The notes under the pieces were generated by a model, which worked only from the letters and a program-made list of their open reading frames with translations, ran no database searches and was not told the DNA's origin. The position numbers and the translations under genes are program-made. A DNA stretch of 6,289 bases from Rhizobium sp. Q54 (GTDB lineage Bacteria > Pseudomonadota > Alphaproteobacteria > Rickettsiales > UBA1997): NCBI GenBank assembly GCA_945865855.1, contig CAMBES010000082.1, forward strand, positions 1-6,289, given 5' to 3'. This document shows, piece by piece, positions 1 to 5,850 of the stretch; position 1 is the first letter of the stretch; each line of letters opens with the position of its first letter.

Positions 1-22
1 CTCAACCCTAACTTAAAAAGCT

Positions 23-46
23 GAAACTATGTCCGAAACTATGTTC
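23..46 (+). repeat. 12-bp tandem duplication containing both candidate pnp start codons
   Basis: Bases 23-34 and 35-46 are two copies of the same 12-mer with one difference (gaaactatgtcc, gaaactatgttc). Each copy holds an in-frame ATG, at 29 and 41. The duplication adds the four residues MSET ahead of the MFNIVKKE start that aligns with typical alphaproteobacterial PNPase N-termini. Neither ATG has a clear Shine-Dalgarno sequence in the 28 bases available. Confidence 0.7.
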
Positions 47-2440
47 AATATCGTCAAAAAAGAAATTAATTGGAACGGCAAAATCCTTTCTCTAGAGACT
101 GGTAAAATCGCTCGCCAAGCCAGTGGCTCAGTAGTAGTAAAATACGGCAACACCACAATTCTTTGCGCAGTAACTGTTGCGAGCAAAGCAATGGAAGGTG
201 CGGATTTCTTCCCACTTACCGTAAACTATCTCGAAAAATCTTACGCTGCCGGAAAGATTCCAGGAGGATTCTTTAAGCGCGAAACTAAGCCATCTGATAC
301 CGCTACTCTAACTTCTCGTCTGATTGATCGTCCAATCCGCCCACTCTTTCCTTCTAACTTTTACAATGACGTAAACGTAGTTTGCACCGTACTTTCTTAC
401 GATCCAACTTGCACCCCAGACATCGCTGCTTTAATCGGCGCCTCTGCTGCTCTAGCAATTTCTGAAGCTCCATTTCTTGAGCCAATTGCTGCGGCAAGAG
501 TTGGCCTAATTAACGGTGAATTCATCCTTAACCCAAGCAATGAAGAAATTAAAGCTGGCTCTCTAGACTTGGTTGTTTCTGGTACTGCATCATCTGTTCT
601 TATGGTTGAATCAGAAGCAAAAGAACTTTCTGAAGCTCAAATGTTGGAAGCAGTAACTTTTGCTCACCAATCATTCCAGCCAATCATTGCAATGATTCAC
701 GAACTTGTTGCCGAATGCGGTAAGAAGAAAATCGAAGTAAAAAAAGATGATAATGCTGCGCTTAAAAATGACATCGCAAGCTTCATCGGTGATCGCCTAG
801 TGCTCGCTTACAAGAAGCAAGAAAAACAAGCTCGCTCAACTGATTTAGACCAAATCTTCAGCGAAATTAAAGCTAAATTCATCAACGAAACTGTTGATGC
901 GAATAAAGTAAAATCACTCTTCAAACAACTGTCACAAGAACTTGTGCGCAATGACGTTTTGAAAACTGGCAAAAGAATTGATGGTCGTTCATCAACCGAT
1001 ATTCGTCGCATCGAAATCGAAACTGGATTGCTTCCACAAGTTCATGGTTCTGCTCTTTTCACTCGTGGCGAAACCCAAGCTCTTGTTACCACAACTCTTG
1101 GCGCGACTGGCAAAGACAAACAAATGATCGAAAATCTTGATCCAGGCATGACCGAAGAATCTTTCATGCTTCACTACAATTTCCCTCCTTATTCAGTTGG
1201 TGAAGTTGGTCAGTTGAGAGCTCCAGGACGTCGTGAAATTGGTCACGGTAAATTAGCTTGGAGAGCATTGAATCCAGTTTTCCCAACTGGCGAAGCTTTT
1301 ACTTACGCTGCTCGTGTTGTTTCTGAAATCACTGAATCGAATGGTTCATCTTCAATGGCATCAGTTTGTGGAGCTTCACTTGCTTTGATGGATGCTGGTG
1401 TGCCACTTAAGGCCGCAGTTTCTGGAATCGCGATGGGCTTGATAAAAGAAGGTAATGATTACGTTGTCCTTTCAGATATCATGGGTGACGAAGACCATCT
1501 TGGTGACATGGATTTCAAAGTTGCAGGAACTGCTGAAGGAATCACTGCGCTTCAAATGGATATCAAGTGCAACGGCATCACTGTTGAGATCATGCAAAAA
1601 GCTCTTGAGCAAGCTCAAAGCGGCAGAATGCATATTCTTGAAAAAATGTGTGCAGTTATTTCTTCATCAAGAGCTGAGTTCAATTCAAACGTCCCTCGCG
1701 TTGAAGTAATGACAATTCCACAAAAGAAAATTCGCGAAGTTATCGGCGCACGTGGCGCGGTGATAAAAGAAATCTGCACAGTTTCTGGCGCAGCAGTTGA
1801 CATCGATGACAATGGCTTAATCAAAATTTCTTCAAGCAATAGCGAAGCGGTAAAAAAAGCGATCGCTATGATTCAAGAAATCACTTTTGAACCAGAAATT
1901 GGCGACATCTACGAAGGTCCAGTTGTGAAGGTGATTGATGCCGGTGCATTCGTTAGCATCTCTAACAATCGTGATGGCTTTGTGCACATTTCTGAACTTG
2001 CCGAATACCGCGTTGATTTCGTCGAAGACATCATCAACGAAGGTGATATAATCAAAGTTAAAGTAATCGGCTTCGATAAAAAAGGTCGTCCAAAATTGAG
2101 CTTCCGTTGCGTTGATCAAGCGACCGGAGAAGACATAACTGAGCGTCTTGCGAACAAGCCACAAATGATCGACGAAAGAGAATCTGGCGGACGTGATGAT
2201 CGTGGCGGAGATCGCAGAGGCGGTGGACGCGATCGTGATGATCGTGGCGGAGATCGTAGAAGCGGCGGACGCGATCGTGATGATCGTGGCGGAGATCGCA
2301 GAGGCGGTGACCGTGACGACCGTAGAGGAAGTCGTGATCGCGATGATCGTGGCGGTGACCGTGATCGCAGAAGCGGTAGTGATCGCGATGATCGTGATGG
2401 TGGCGGTGCTCCAAAAAAACGCCGTGGCTTTTTCGGTTAA
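29..2440 (+). CDS. pnp: Polynucleotide phosphorylase with Arg/Gly/Asp-repeat C-terminal tail
   Basis: Phosphorolytic 3'-5' exoribonuclease of mRNA decay; the family forms ring-shaped trimers and often joins the RNA degradosome. It has 803 residues, against about 700-715 for a usual PNPase. The order is a first RNase PH domain (about 13-145, with FFKRE 81-85 and LTSRLIDRPIRPLFP 94-108), a helical linker (about 150-310), a catalytic second RNase PH domain (about 320-550), a KH domain (about 556-615, GxxG as GARG 573-576) and an S1 domain (about 625-694). In the catalytic domain, SSS 440-442 lies in the phosphate-binding loop, and D487 and D493 of GDEDHLGD match the metal ligands of E. coli PNPase. 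Residues 720-793 are repeats of Arg, Gly and Asp, followed by a basic end, PKKRRGFFG. The start could be Met1 (29) or Met5 (41); Met5 fits the family better. Upstream neighbours are not visible. Confidence 0.98.
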   Translation: MSETMFNIVKKEINWNGKILSLETGKIARQASGSVVVKYGNTTILCAVTVASKAMEGADFFPLTVNYLEKSYAAGKIPGGFFKRETKPSDTATLTSRLIDRPIRPLFPSNFYNDVNVVCTVLSYDPTCTPDIAALIGASAALAISEAPFLEPIAAARVGLINGEFILNPSNEEIKAGSLDLVVSGTASSVLMVESEAKELSEAQMLEAVTFAHQSFQPIIAMIHELVAECGKKKIEVKKDDNAALKNDIASFIGDRLVLAYKKQEKQARSTDLDQIFSEIKAKFINETVDANKVKSLFKQLSQELVRNDVLKTGKRIDGRSSTDIRRIEIETGLLPQVHGSALFTRGETQALVTTTLGATGKDKQMIENLDPGMTEESFMLHYNFPPYSVGEVGQLRAPGRREIGHGKLAWRALNPVFPTGEAFTYAARVVSEITESNGSSSMASVCGASLALMDAGVPLKAAVSGIAMGLIKEGNDYVVLSDIMGDEDHLGDMDFKVAGTAEGITALQMDIKCNGITVEIMQKALEQAQSGRMHILEKMCAVISSSRAEFNSNVPRVEVMTIPQKKIREVIGARGAVIKEICTVSGAAVDIDDNGLIKISSSNSEAVKKAIAMIQEITFEPEIGDIYEGPVVKVIDAGAFVSISNNRDGFVHISELAEYRVDFVEDIINEGDIIKVKVIGFDKKGRPKLSFRCVDQATGEDITERLANKPQMIDERESGGRDDRGGDRRGGGRDRDDRGGDRRSGGRDRDDRGGDRRGGDRDDRRGSRDRDDRGGDRDRRSGSDRDDRDGGGAPKKRRGFFG
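2195..2395 (+). repeat. Imperfect tandem repeats encoding the PNPase DDRGGDRR tail
   Basis: The 3' end of pnp consists of degenerate units that each begin with Asp-Asp-Arg. Two 14-residue units (723-736 and 737-750) are followed by units of 12, 9 and 15 residues, then a short final DDRD. The two 42-base units at 2195-2236 and 2237-2278 differ at only three bases, which suggests recent duplication. Because Asp-Arg codons create GATC, I count 13 GATC sites here plus one at 2167. The protein product is a mixed-charge, disordered-looking tail. Confidence 0.9.
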
Positions 2441-2451
2441 GAATTAAACTT

Positions 2452-2489
2452 ACGGCCACACTTTTGTTTAAGTGTGGCCGTTTTTTTTT
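2452..2489 (+). terminator. Strong intrinsic terminator of pnp
   Basis: A perfect 11-bp stem (cggccacactt 2453-2463 with aagtgtggccg 2470-2480, plus an outer A-T pair) closes a 6-base loop and is followed by nine T residues at 2481-2489. It begins 12 bases after the pnp stop codon. No matching T-tract exists for the opposite strand, so it acts on plus-strand transcripts only. Confidence 0.95.
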
Positions 2490-2500
2490 CGCCTATTCTC

Positions 2501-2734
2501 ATGCCAATTTCGCAACAAGATTTAAACAATCTTCTCACTGAAAGATTCCCTGAAGCAAAAATTGAAATCACTGATTTAGCTGGTGATTCAGATCACTACT
2601 CCGTTCAAATTACTGACAAAAGCTTTTTTGGAAAAACGCGAATAGCGCAGCACAAAATTGTCAACGAAGCTCTAAAAGGAATTCTGGGCACCACTCTTCA
2701 CGCTCTTCAAATTAAAACTTCTGTCCATGACTGA
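2501..2734 (+). CDS. bolA: BolA-family protein (short alphaproteobacterial type)
   Basis: A 77-residue BolA-fold protein. BolA proteins bind CGFS monothiol glutaredoxins and share a [2Fe-2S] cluster with them; they act in the cytoplasm in iron-sulfur trafficking, and some also bind DNA. The family signature is seen as LAGDSDHY (26-33), FFGKTRIAQHKIVNEAL (42-58) and LHALQIKT (66-73). H67 of LHAL is the position expected for the conserved C-terminal cluster ligand; H32 and H51 are also conserved in this subgroup. The match is to the short 75-80-residue alphaproteobacterial members rather than the longer E. coli BolA. I chose ATG 2501: a GTG at 2474 is in frame but lies inside the terminator stem and encodes no conserved residues. 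There is no Shine-Dalgarno sequence. The gene overlaps grxD by 8 bases. Confidence 0.93.
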   Translation: MPISQQDLNNLLTERFPEAKIEITDLAGDSDHYSVQITDKSFFGKTRIAQHKIVNEALKGILGTTLHALQIKTSVHD

Positions 2735-3035
2735 CATTCAACAAAAAATTCAGGAAACAATTTTAAGTAACGACGTTGTTCTTTACATGAAGGGCACAAA
2801 AGATTTTCCGCAATGCGGATTCTCTGCGACTGTCGTGCAAATTTTAAAAAATATTGGTGCTGATTTTCTTGATGTTGACGTGCTTCGCGATGCAGAAATA
2901 CGCCAAGGAATCAAAGATTTTTCTGATTGGCCAACCGTTCCACAACTTTACGTCAAAGGTGAATTTCTTGGTGGATGCGATATTGTAAAAGAGATGTTTC
3001 AATCAGGGGAGCTTCAAGAAATTTTAAAAAAATAA
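2727..3035 (+). CDS. grxD: Monothiol CGFS glutaredoxin (Grx4 type)
   Basis: A 102-residue class II glutaredoxin. These proteins bind a [2Fe-2S] cluster as homodimers with glutathione, or as heterodimers with BolA proteins, and deliver or sense iron-sulfur clusters in the cytoplasm. Visible motifs are the glutathione-contact lysine in MKGT (21-24), the active-site CGFS (30-33, a single cysteine), WPTVPQLYVKGEFLGG (68-83) with the cis-proline TVP, and GGCD (82-85). The length is typical for single-domain CGFS proteins. The ATG lies within the last codons of bolA (8-base overlap), so translation is probably coupled and the two proteins co-produced. No Shine-Dalgarno sequence and no convincing terminator directly after the stop are seen. 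Confidence 0.97.
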   Translation: MTDIQQKIQETILSNDVVLYMKGTKDFPQCGFSATVVQILKNIGADFLDVDVLRDAEIRQGIKDFSDWPTVPQLYVKGEFLGGCDIVKEMFQSGELQEILKK

Positions 3036-3454
3036 TCAGTGAAAAGCTGTTTTGTTTCGTTCTTTGCTGCCTAAGTCATTTCTAGGATAAAAACTAGTTG
3101 GCGGCGAAGAGTCTCAGCATTTTACCTATAAAAAATCAGATCAGCTGAACTTTGATTCACAAAATTCAAATTGAGTAAAAATCTTAATTCGTAGAATTCT
3201 TTTTAAGCTGCATTGTTCGATCGAGTATAAACGCGCCAGATCTTTCTAAGTCAGGAGTTAATTTGGGCCAACCAAAGTTTCTGGAGGATTTTTTCATTAA
3301 ATGAGCGAGATGTGTACAAAAGAATGCAGCCGCTCTCTTCTCGTAATTATAAAAAAGCTAATCTAATTTATTTCAAAAGCCCCGAGGGCATTTCAAAATC
3401 TTTTTTACAGATTAAGCAAAAACAAGGCTTCGTGATAGGTTTTGCGTCAAAAAC
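3036..3454. other. Convergent intergenic region, about 420 bp, no confident gene
   Basis: This gap separates grxD (plus) from rimK (minus), whose 3' ends face each other. I see no RNA gene I recognise. It holds two weak hairpins (listed separately), a minus-strand T-rich stretch after a 4-bp stem near 3137-3155, and an open minus-strand frame at 3184-3357. That frame has 57 sense codons, an ATG at 3297 and protein-like text (FGWPKLTPDLERSG), and may be a decayed gene fragment. On the plus strand a 21-codon ATG frame at 3301-3366 has a GGAGG 13 bases upstream. Neither is supported well enough to call. Confidence 0.6.
3371..3406. terminator. Possible weak bidirectional terminator hairpin
   Basis: A GC-rich 4-bp stem (gccc 3379-3382 with gggc 3386-3389, 3-base loop) is flanked by two copies of tttcaaaa (3371-3378, 3391-3398). 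Plus-strand transcripts meet six T residues at 3401-3406; minus-strand transcripts meet TTTT directly after the stem. Its place between converging genes fits a shared terminator, but the stem is short. Confidence 0.35.
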
Positions 3455-3457
3455 CTA
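3436..3457 (-). terminator. Hairpin built on the rimK stop codon; possible transcript end
   Basis: A perfect 8-bp stem (taggtttt 3436-3443 with aaaaccta 3450-3457) closes a 6-base loop. In rimK mRNA the first three bases of the 5' arm are the TAG stop codon itself. No T-tract follows immediately; five T residues come about a dozen bases later. It may be a weak terminator or an mRNA 3'-end stabiliser. Confidence 0.35.
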
Positions 3458-4330
3458 ATTGAATTTTTCCAAATGTTCAATCATCTTTCCAGCGATATCA
3501 ATACCAGTTGCCTTCTCAATTCCTTCAAGTCCAGGAGATGAATTAATCTCAAGAAGTTTCGGTCCAGAATTTGAGCGAACCATGTCAACTCCAGCAACTT
3601 CAAGTCCGATAATTTGCGCCGCCTTGATTGCTAAATTTCTTTCTTCGTCAGTGATTTCTACTGCTCTAGCTGTAGCTCCAAGATGAATATTGGCGCGAAA
3701 TTCTCCTTCTTGCGCAATGCGTTCCATTGAAGCGACCACCTCATTTCCAATTACAAAACATCTGAGATCGCAGCCTTTTGATTCTTTAACGTAATGTTGA
3801 ACTAACACATCCGCTTTCAAGCTACGAAAGGCATTAATTACACTTTCCGCTGCCTTATTTGTTTCCGCTAAAACTACGCCTACGCCTTTTGTGCCCTCAA
3901 GCAGTTTAACCACTAGTGGCGTGCCGCCAACGAGTTTAATAAGATCTTTAGTGTCGTAAGATGAGTTGGCAAAAGAGGTAACTGGCGCGCCGATATTGTG
4001 CTGCGACAAAATCTGCAGCGTGTGCAATTTATCACGTGATTTGGTGATCTCTTGTGAGCCATTGAGACACTTAATTCCCATCACTTCAAACTGCCGCACG
4101 ATTGACGTGCCATAGAAAGTCATCGATGGTTTTAAGCGCGGAATTACGCAGTCAATTTTTTCTAATTTTTTTCCTTCATCAGCAAAAATTTCACAGGCAT
4201 TCGGAGCAACTTTAATATAGCAGCCTCCAACATTGGCGAACTCAATTTCATGTTTACGTTCCTTCGCCGCTTCAATGATGCGAAGGTTTGAGTAAAGTTT
4301 TGGATTTGAAGCCAGTAGGATAATTTTCAT
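3455..4330 (-). CDS. rimK: Ribosomal protein S6--L-glutamate ligase RimK
   Basis: An ATP-grasp ligase that adds glutamate residues to the C-terminus of ribosomal protein S6. It has 291 residues, against 300 in E. coli, and is colinear with it. The N-terminal preATP-grasp part includes VIPRLKPSMTFYGTSIVRQFE (from residue 62). The ATP-grasp part shows K142 in VVKLLEGTKGVGVV, D188 in GCDLR, R212-N214 and the metal ligands D249 (VAGVD), E261 and N263 (LEINSSPGLEG), which match E. coli D248, E260 and N262. E. coli has Glu-Tyr in the nucleotide-binding VQEY; here it reads VQHY (179-180). The ATG overlaps the stop of the upstream protease gene as ATGA, so the two are probably translationally coupled. 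It is the last gene of the kdsB-rimB-rimK run; the stop codon lies in a hairpin. Confidence 0.97.
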   Translation of the reverse strand: MKIILLASNPKLYSNLRIIEAAKERKHEIEFANVGGCYIKVAPNACEIFADEGKKLEKIDCVIPRLKPSMTFYGTSIVRQFEVMGIKCLNGSQEITKSRDKLHTLQILSQHNIGAPVTSFANSSYDTKDLIKLVGGTPLVVKLLEGTKGVGVVLAETNKAAESVINAFRSLKADVLVQHYVKESKGCDLRCFVIGNEVVASMERIAQEGEFRANIHLGATARAVEITDEERNLAIKAAQIIGLEVAGVDMVRSNSGPKLLEINSSPGLEGIEKATGIDIAGKMIEHLEKFN

Positions 4331-4806
4331 AATTTGTTGGGCTCTGTTGAGCGATAAAGATTAAGAATTTCCCTCTTTTTCTGTTCGCCTTGGATGAAGG
4401 CTTTTGAGACATCAACGACCATTCTCGCCTGCTTGATTGCCTCGCGTCCGAGTAACATACGAAATGCCATAGAGTCACGATTGGCAAGGGTTAATTCGAT
4501 TCTGATTTTCTTTTTTCCTATCTTTAAATCAGACTTAATCACGAATCTTTTTTCTTTTTTACCGCCAGAATCTGAAACCATACGACGCTCGACAACCCTT
4601 GCTAAACAATGTTGCGCGAGAGTTTTATCTTTTTGTAATGGATGCACATCAAATCTCACATATTCCACATCTTCGAGGTAAAAACTTTCAATATTAAAGG
4701 CGTGAAGCGAGGAGGTTTTTGCTCCAGTGTCGATTTTCCCTTTGATTGCTGGAAGCGCTAGGCAAGGGAGTTCAAACCATTCTTTCCAGCCTATTGCTTG
4801 CTTGAT
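4327..4806 (-). CDS. rimB: RimK-associated retropepsin-like protease (RimB type), non-canonical start
   Basis: A member of the RimK-linked aspartic/putative ATP-dependent zinc protease family. In Pseudomonas, RimB removes the glutamates that RimK adds to S6; the same role here is inferred from family and position. Family features in order, numbered from ATC 4806: IGWKEWFELP (5-14), catalytic-type KIDTGAKTSSLHAF (24-37, Asp26 at 4729-4731), VRFDVHPLQ (50-58) and NRDSMAFRMLLGREAI (C-terminal half). The frame is open from 4839, after a TAA at 4840-4842, yet has no ATG, GTG or TTG until GTG 4668 (codon 47), which would lose the DTGA motif. Candidates are ATC 4806 (159 aa, AGGA 11 bases upstream) and ATA 4794, which overlaps the kdsB stop as ATAG. 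The listed end, 4806, is the ATC option. It overlaps rimK by 4 bases. Family identity is firm; the start is not. Confidence 0.85.
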   Translation of the reverse strand: MKQAIGWKEWFELPCLALPAIKGKIDTGAKTSSLHAFNIESFYLEDVEYVRFDVHPLQKDKTLAQHCLARVVERRMVSDSGGKKEKRFVIKSDLKIGKKKIRIELTLANRDSMAFRMLLGREAIKQARMVVDVSKAFIQGEQKKREILNLYRSTEPNKL

Positions 4807-5540
4807 GCGTTTCTTTTTCCTTTCTGTGCTGCAATCACTTTAGTTACGACTGCGAGATCTTCTTTTGTATCAACAGAAAGAGGATGGGCATCAACAATCT
4901 CGACAATAATTTTCATGCCATTTTCTAAAGCGCGAAGTTGCTCTAGGCTCTCGCGCTTCTCCAGCGCTGATGGGGGAAGTGTTACGAATTTTTCTAACGC
5001 AGATTTTTTGTAAGCATAAATTCCGATGTGATGCAAAAAATCACCTTTGCCGTGAGGGATTGCAGAGCGAGAAAAATAAAGGGCGCGACCATTTTCAGCG
5101 CGAGCAATCTTAACAACATTTGGATTAGTGATCTCGTCAAGATTAGTGATCTTCGAGGCCACTGTTGCAAAATCACAATCTTGTTCCAAAGCCGCGTATG
5201 CAGCGGCACGAATTACTTTTGGATCAATGTTTGGTAGATCGCCTTGCAAATTCACAATCACTTCAAAATCTTGATCTAAAACTTGCCAAGCCGCGTAAAT
5301 TCTGTCTGTTCCAGAAGGAAGAGCTGGATCGGTAATAACAAATTTTGCTCCAAATTTTCTTGCTACATTTGCGATTTCTTCGCCATCACAAGCGATTACC
5401 ACTTCACCCAAATCCGCTGCTATAGCTTGCTCATAAACTCTTTGAATCATCGTCTTGCCCAAAATGTCGGCAAGGGGCTTATTCGGCAAGCGAGTTGAGG
5501 CAAGGCGAGCGGGGATTATTGTTAAAATTTTCTGATTCAT
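4791..5540 (-). CDS. kdsB: 3-deoxy-manno-octulosonate cytidylyltransferase (CMP-Kdo synthetase)
   Basis: Activates Kdo with CTP to give CMP-Kdo, the donor for the inner core of lipopolysaccharide; a cytoplasmic enzyme. The 249 residues are typical. Motifs in order: IPARLASTRLPNKPL (9-23, nucleotide loop), LPSGTDRI (74-81), NLQGDLPNI (97-105, D101 a metal ligand), YFSRSAIPHG (155-164), HHIGIYAYKK (170-179), RESLEQLRALENG (196-208) and SVDTKEDL (222-229, D224 the second metal ligand). QGDLP in place of QGDEP is the form I know from other alphaproteobacteria. No Shine-Dalgarno sequence is visible before the ATG. It lies 70 bases downstream of tRNA-Lys with no terminator between them, and its last codons overlap the open frame of rimB. 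Confidence 0.98.
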   Translation of the reverse strand: MNQKILTIIPARLASTRLPNKPLADILGKTMIQRVYEQAIAADLGEVVIACDGEEIANVARKFGAKFVITDPALPSGTDRIYAAWQVLDQDFEVIVNLQGDLPNIDPKVIRAAAYAALEQDCDFATVASKITNLDEITNPNVVKIARAENGRALYFSRSAIPHGKGDFLHHIGIYAYKKSALEKFVTLPPSALEKRESLEQLRALENGMKIIVEIVDAHPLSVDTKEDLAVVTKVIAAQKGKRNASSKQ

Positions 5541-5610
5541 TTTTGAGAAAGAAATTTCTGTTGGCTTCGGCAGGAAAATCGAAAGATGTAAGTGTGCAGC
5601 GCGTGTGTGA

Positions 5611-5686
5611 TGGTGAGCACGGTTGGAATCGAACCAACGACAACCTCATTAAAAGTGAGGTGCTCTACCGACTGAGCTACGTGCTC
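5611..5686 (-). tRNA. tRNA-Lys (anticodon UUU), CCA encoded
   Basis: The minus strand folds into a complete cloverleaf: acceptor GAGCACG/CGTGCTC (7 bp), D arm GCTC/GAGC, anticodon stem CCTCA/TGAGG with loop CTTTTAA giving UUU (bases 5651-5653), a 5-base variable loop, and T arm GTTGG/CCAAC with TTCGATT. The discriminator is A (5614) and the terminal CCA is encoded (5611-5613). All stems are perfectly paired. A promoter lies just upstream; kdsB follows on the same strand. Confidence 0.98.
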
Positions 5687-5711
5687 CCAAGGGGGCCAAA
5701 GGAGGCGGCGC

Positions 5712-5739
5712 ATTAAAGGGGCGATCAAAAATAAATCAA
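5712..5739 (-). promoter_or_regulatory. Candidate sigma70 promoter for tRNA-Lys (and perhaps kdsB-rimB-rimK)
   Basis: On the minus strand, TTGATT (5734-5739) and TTTAAT (5712-5717) are separated by 16 bases and lie about 25 bases before the mature tRNA 5' end. The stretch just downstream is very GC-rich, as is common for stringently controlled stable-RNA promoters. This is a by-eye match to the consensus only. Confidence 0.45.
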
Positions 5740-5815
5740 CAAATTTAGCGAGTTATTGTGTAACTAATTTTCTAAGCAGCGCAATCTATGTAAATTTAAC
5801 AACTTTAGTGTTAGG

Positions 5816-5833
5816 CATTATTACAAAATAATG
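5816..5833. other. AT-rich hairpin in the tRNA-Lys/ratA-family gap
   Basis: cattatt (5816-5822) and aataatg (5827-5833) form a perfect 7-bp stem with loop acaa. No T-tract follows on either strand, so it is not a typical terminator. The rest of 5740-5850 shows nothing I can assign. Confidence 0.4.
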
Positions 5834-5850
5834 TTCCTAAGCTAAGCACC

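Noticed and set aside
2195..2395. CRISPR-like array
   Set aside because: The repeats are in-frame coding repeats without unique spacers of constant length.
2193..2447. 84-codon plus-strand frame rich in Ile, Val, Ala and Glu over the pnp tail
   Set aside because: It is a shifted-frame reading of the same repeat DNA within pnp.
2058..2459. 133-codon minus-strand His/Arg-rich open frame
   Set aside because: It is the antisense of the pnp Asp/Arg/Gly repeats; the His-Asp-His pattern simply mirrors GATCGT repeats, and no family is recognisable.
2474..2500. GTG start extending BolA by nine residues
   Set aside because: The GTG lies in the 3' arm of the pnp terminator and the added residues come from its T-tract; the family starts near ATG 2501.
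3301..3366. 21-codon plus-strand ORF with GGAGG upstream
   Set aside because: Spacing of 13 bases is too long, the peptide is featureless, and the GGAGG may be chance; not callable from sequence alone.
4327..4668. GTG 4668 as the start of the RimK-associated protease
   Set aside because: It removes the conserved IGWKEW and DTGA segments that are encoded in the same open frame upstream.
5495..5716. 73-codon plus-strand frame across the tRNA-Lys region
   Set aside because: It is antisense to the tRNA gene and the kdsB 5' end, with no coding character.
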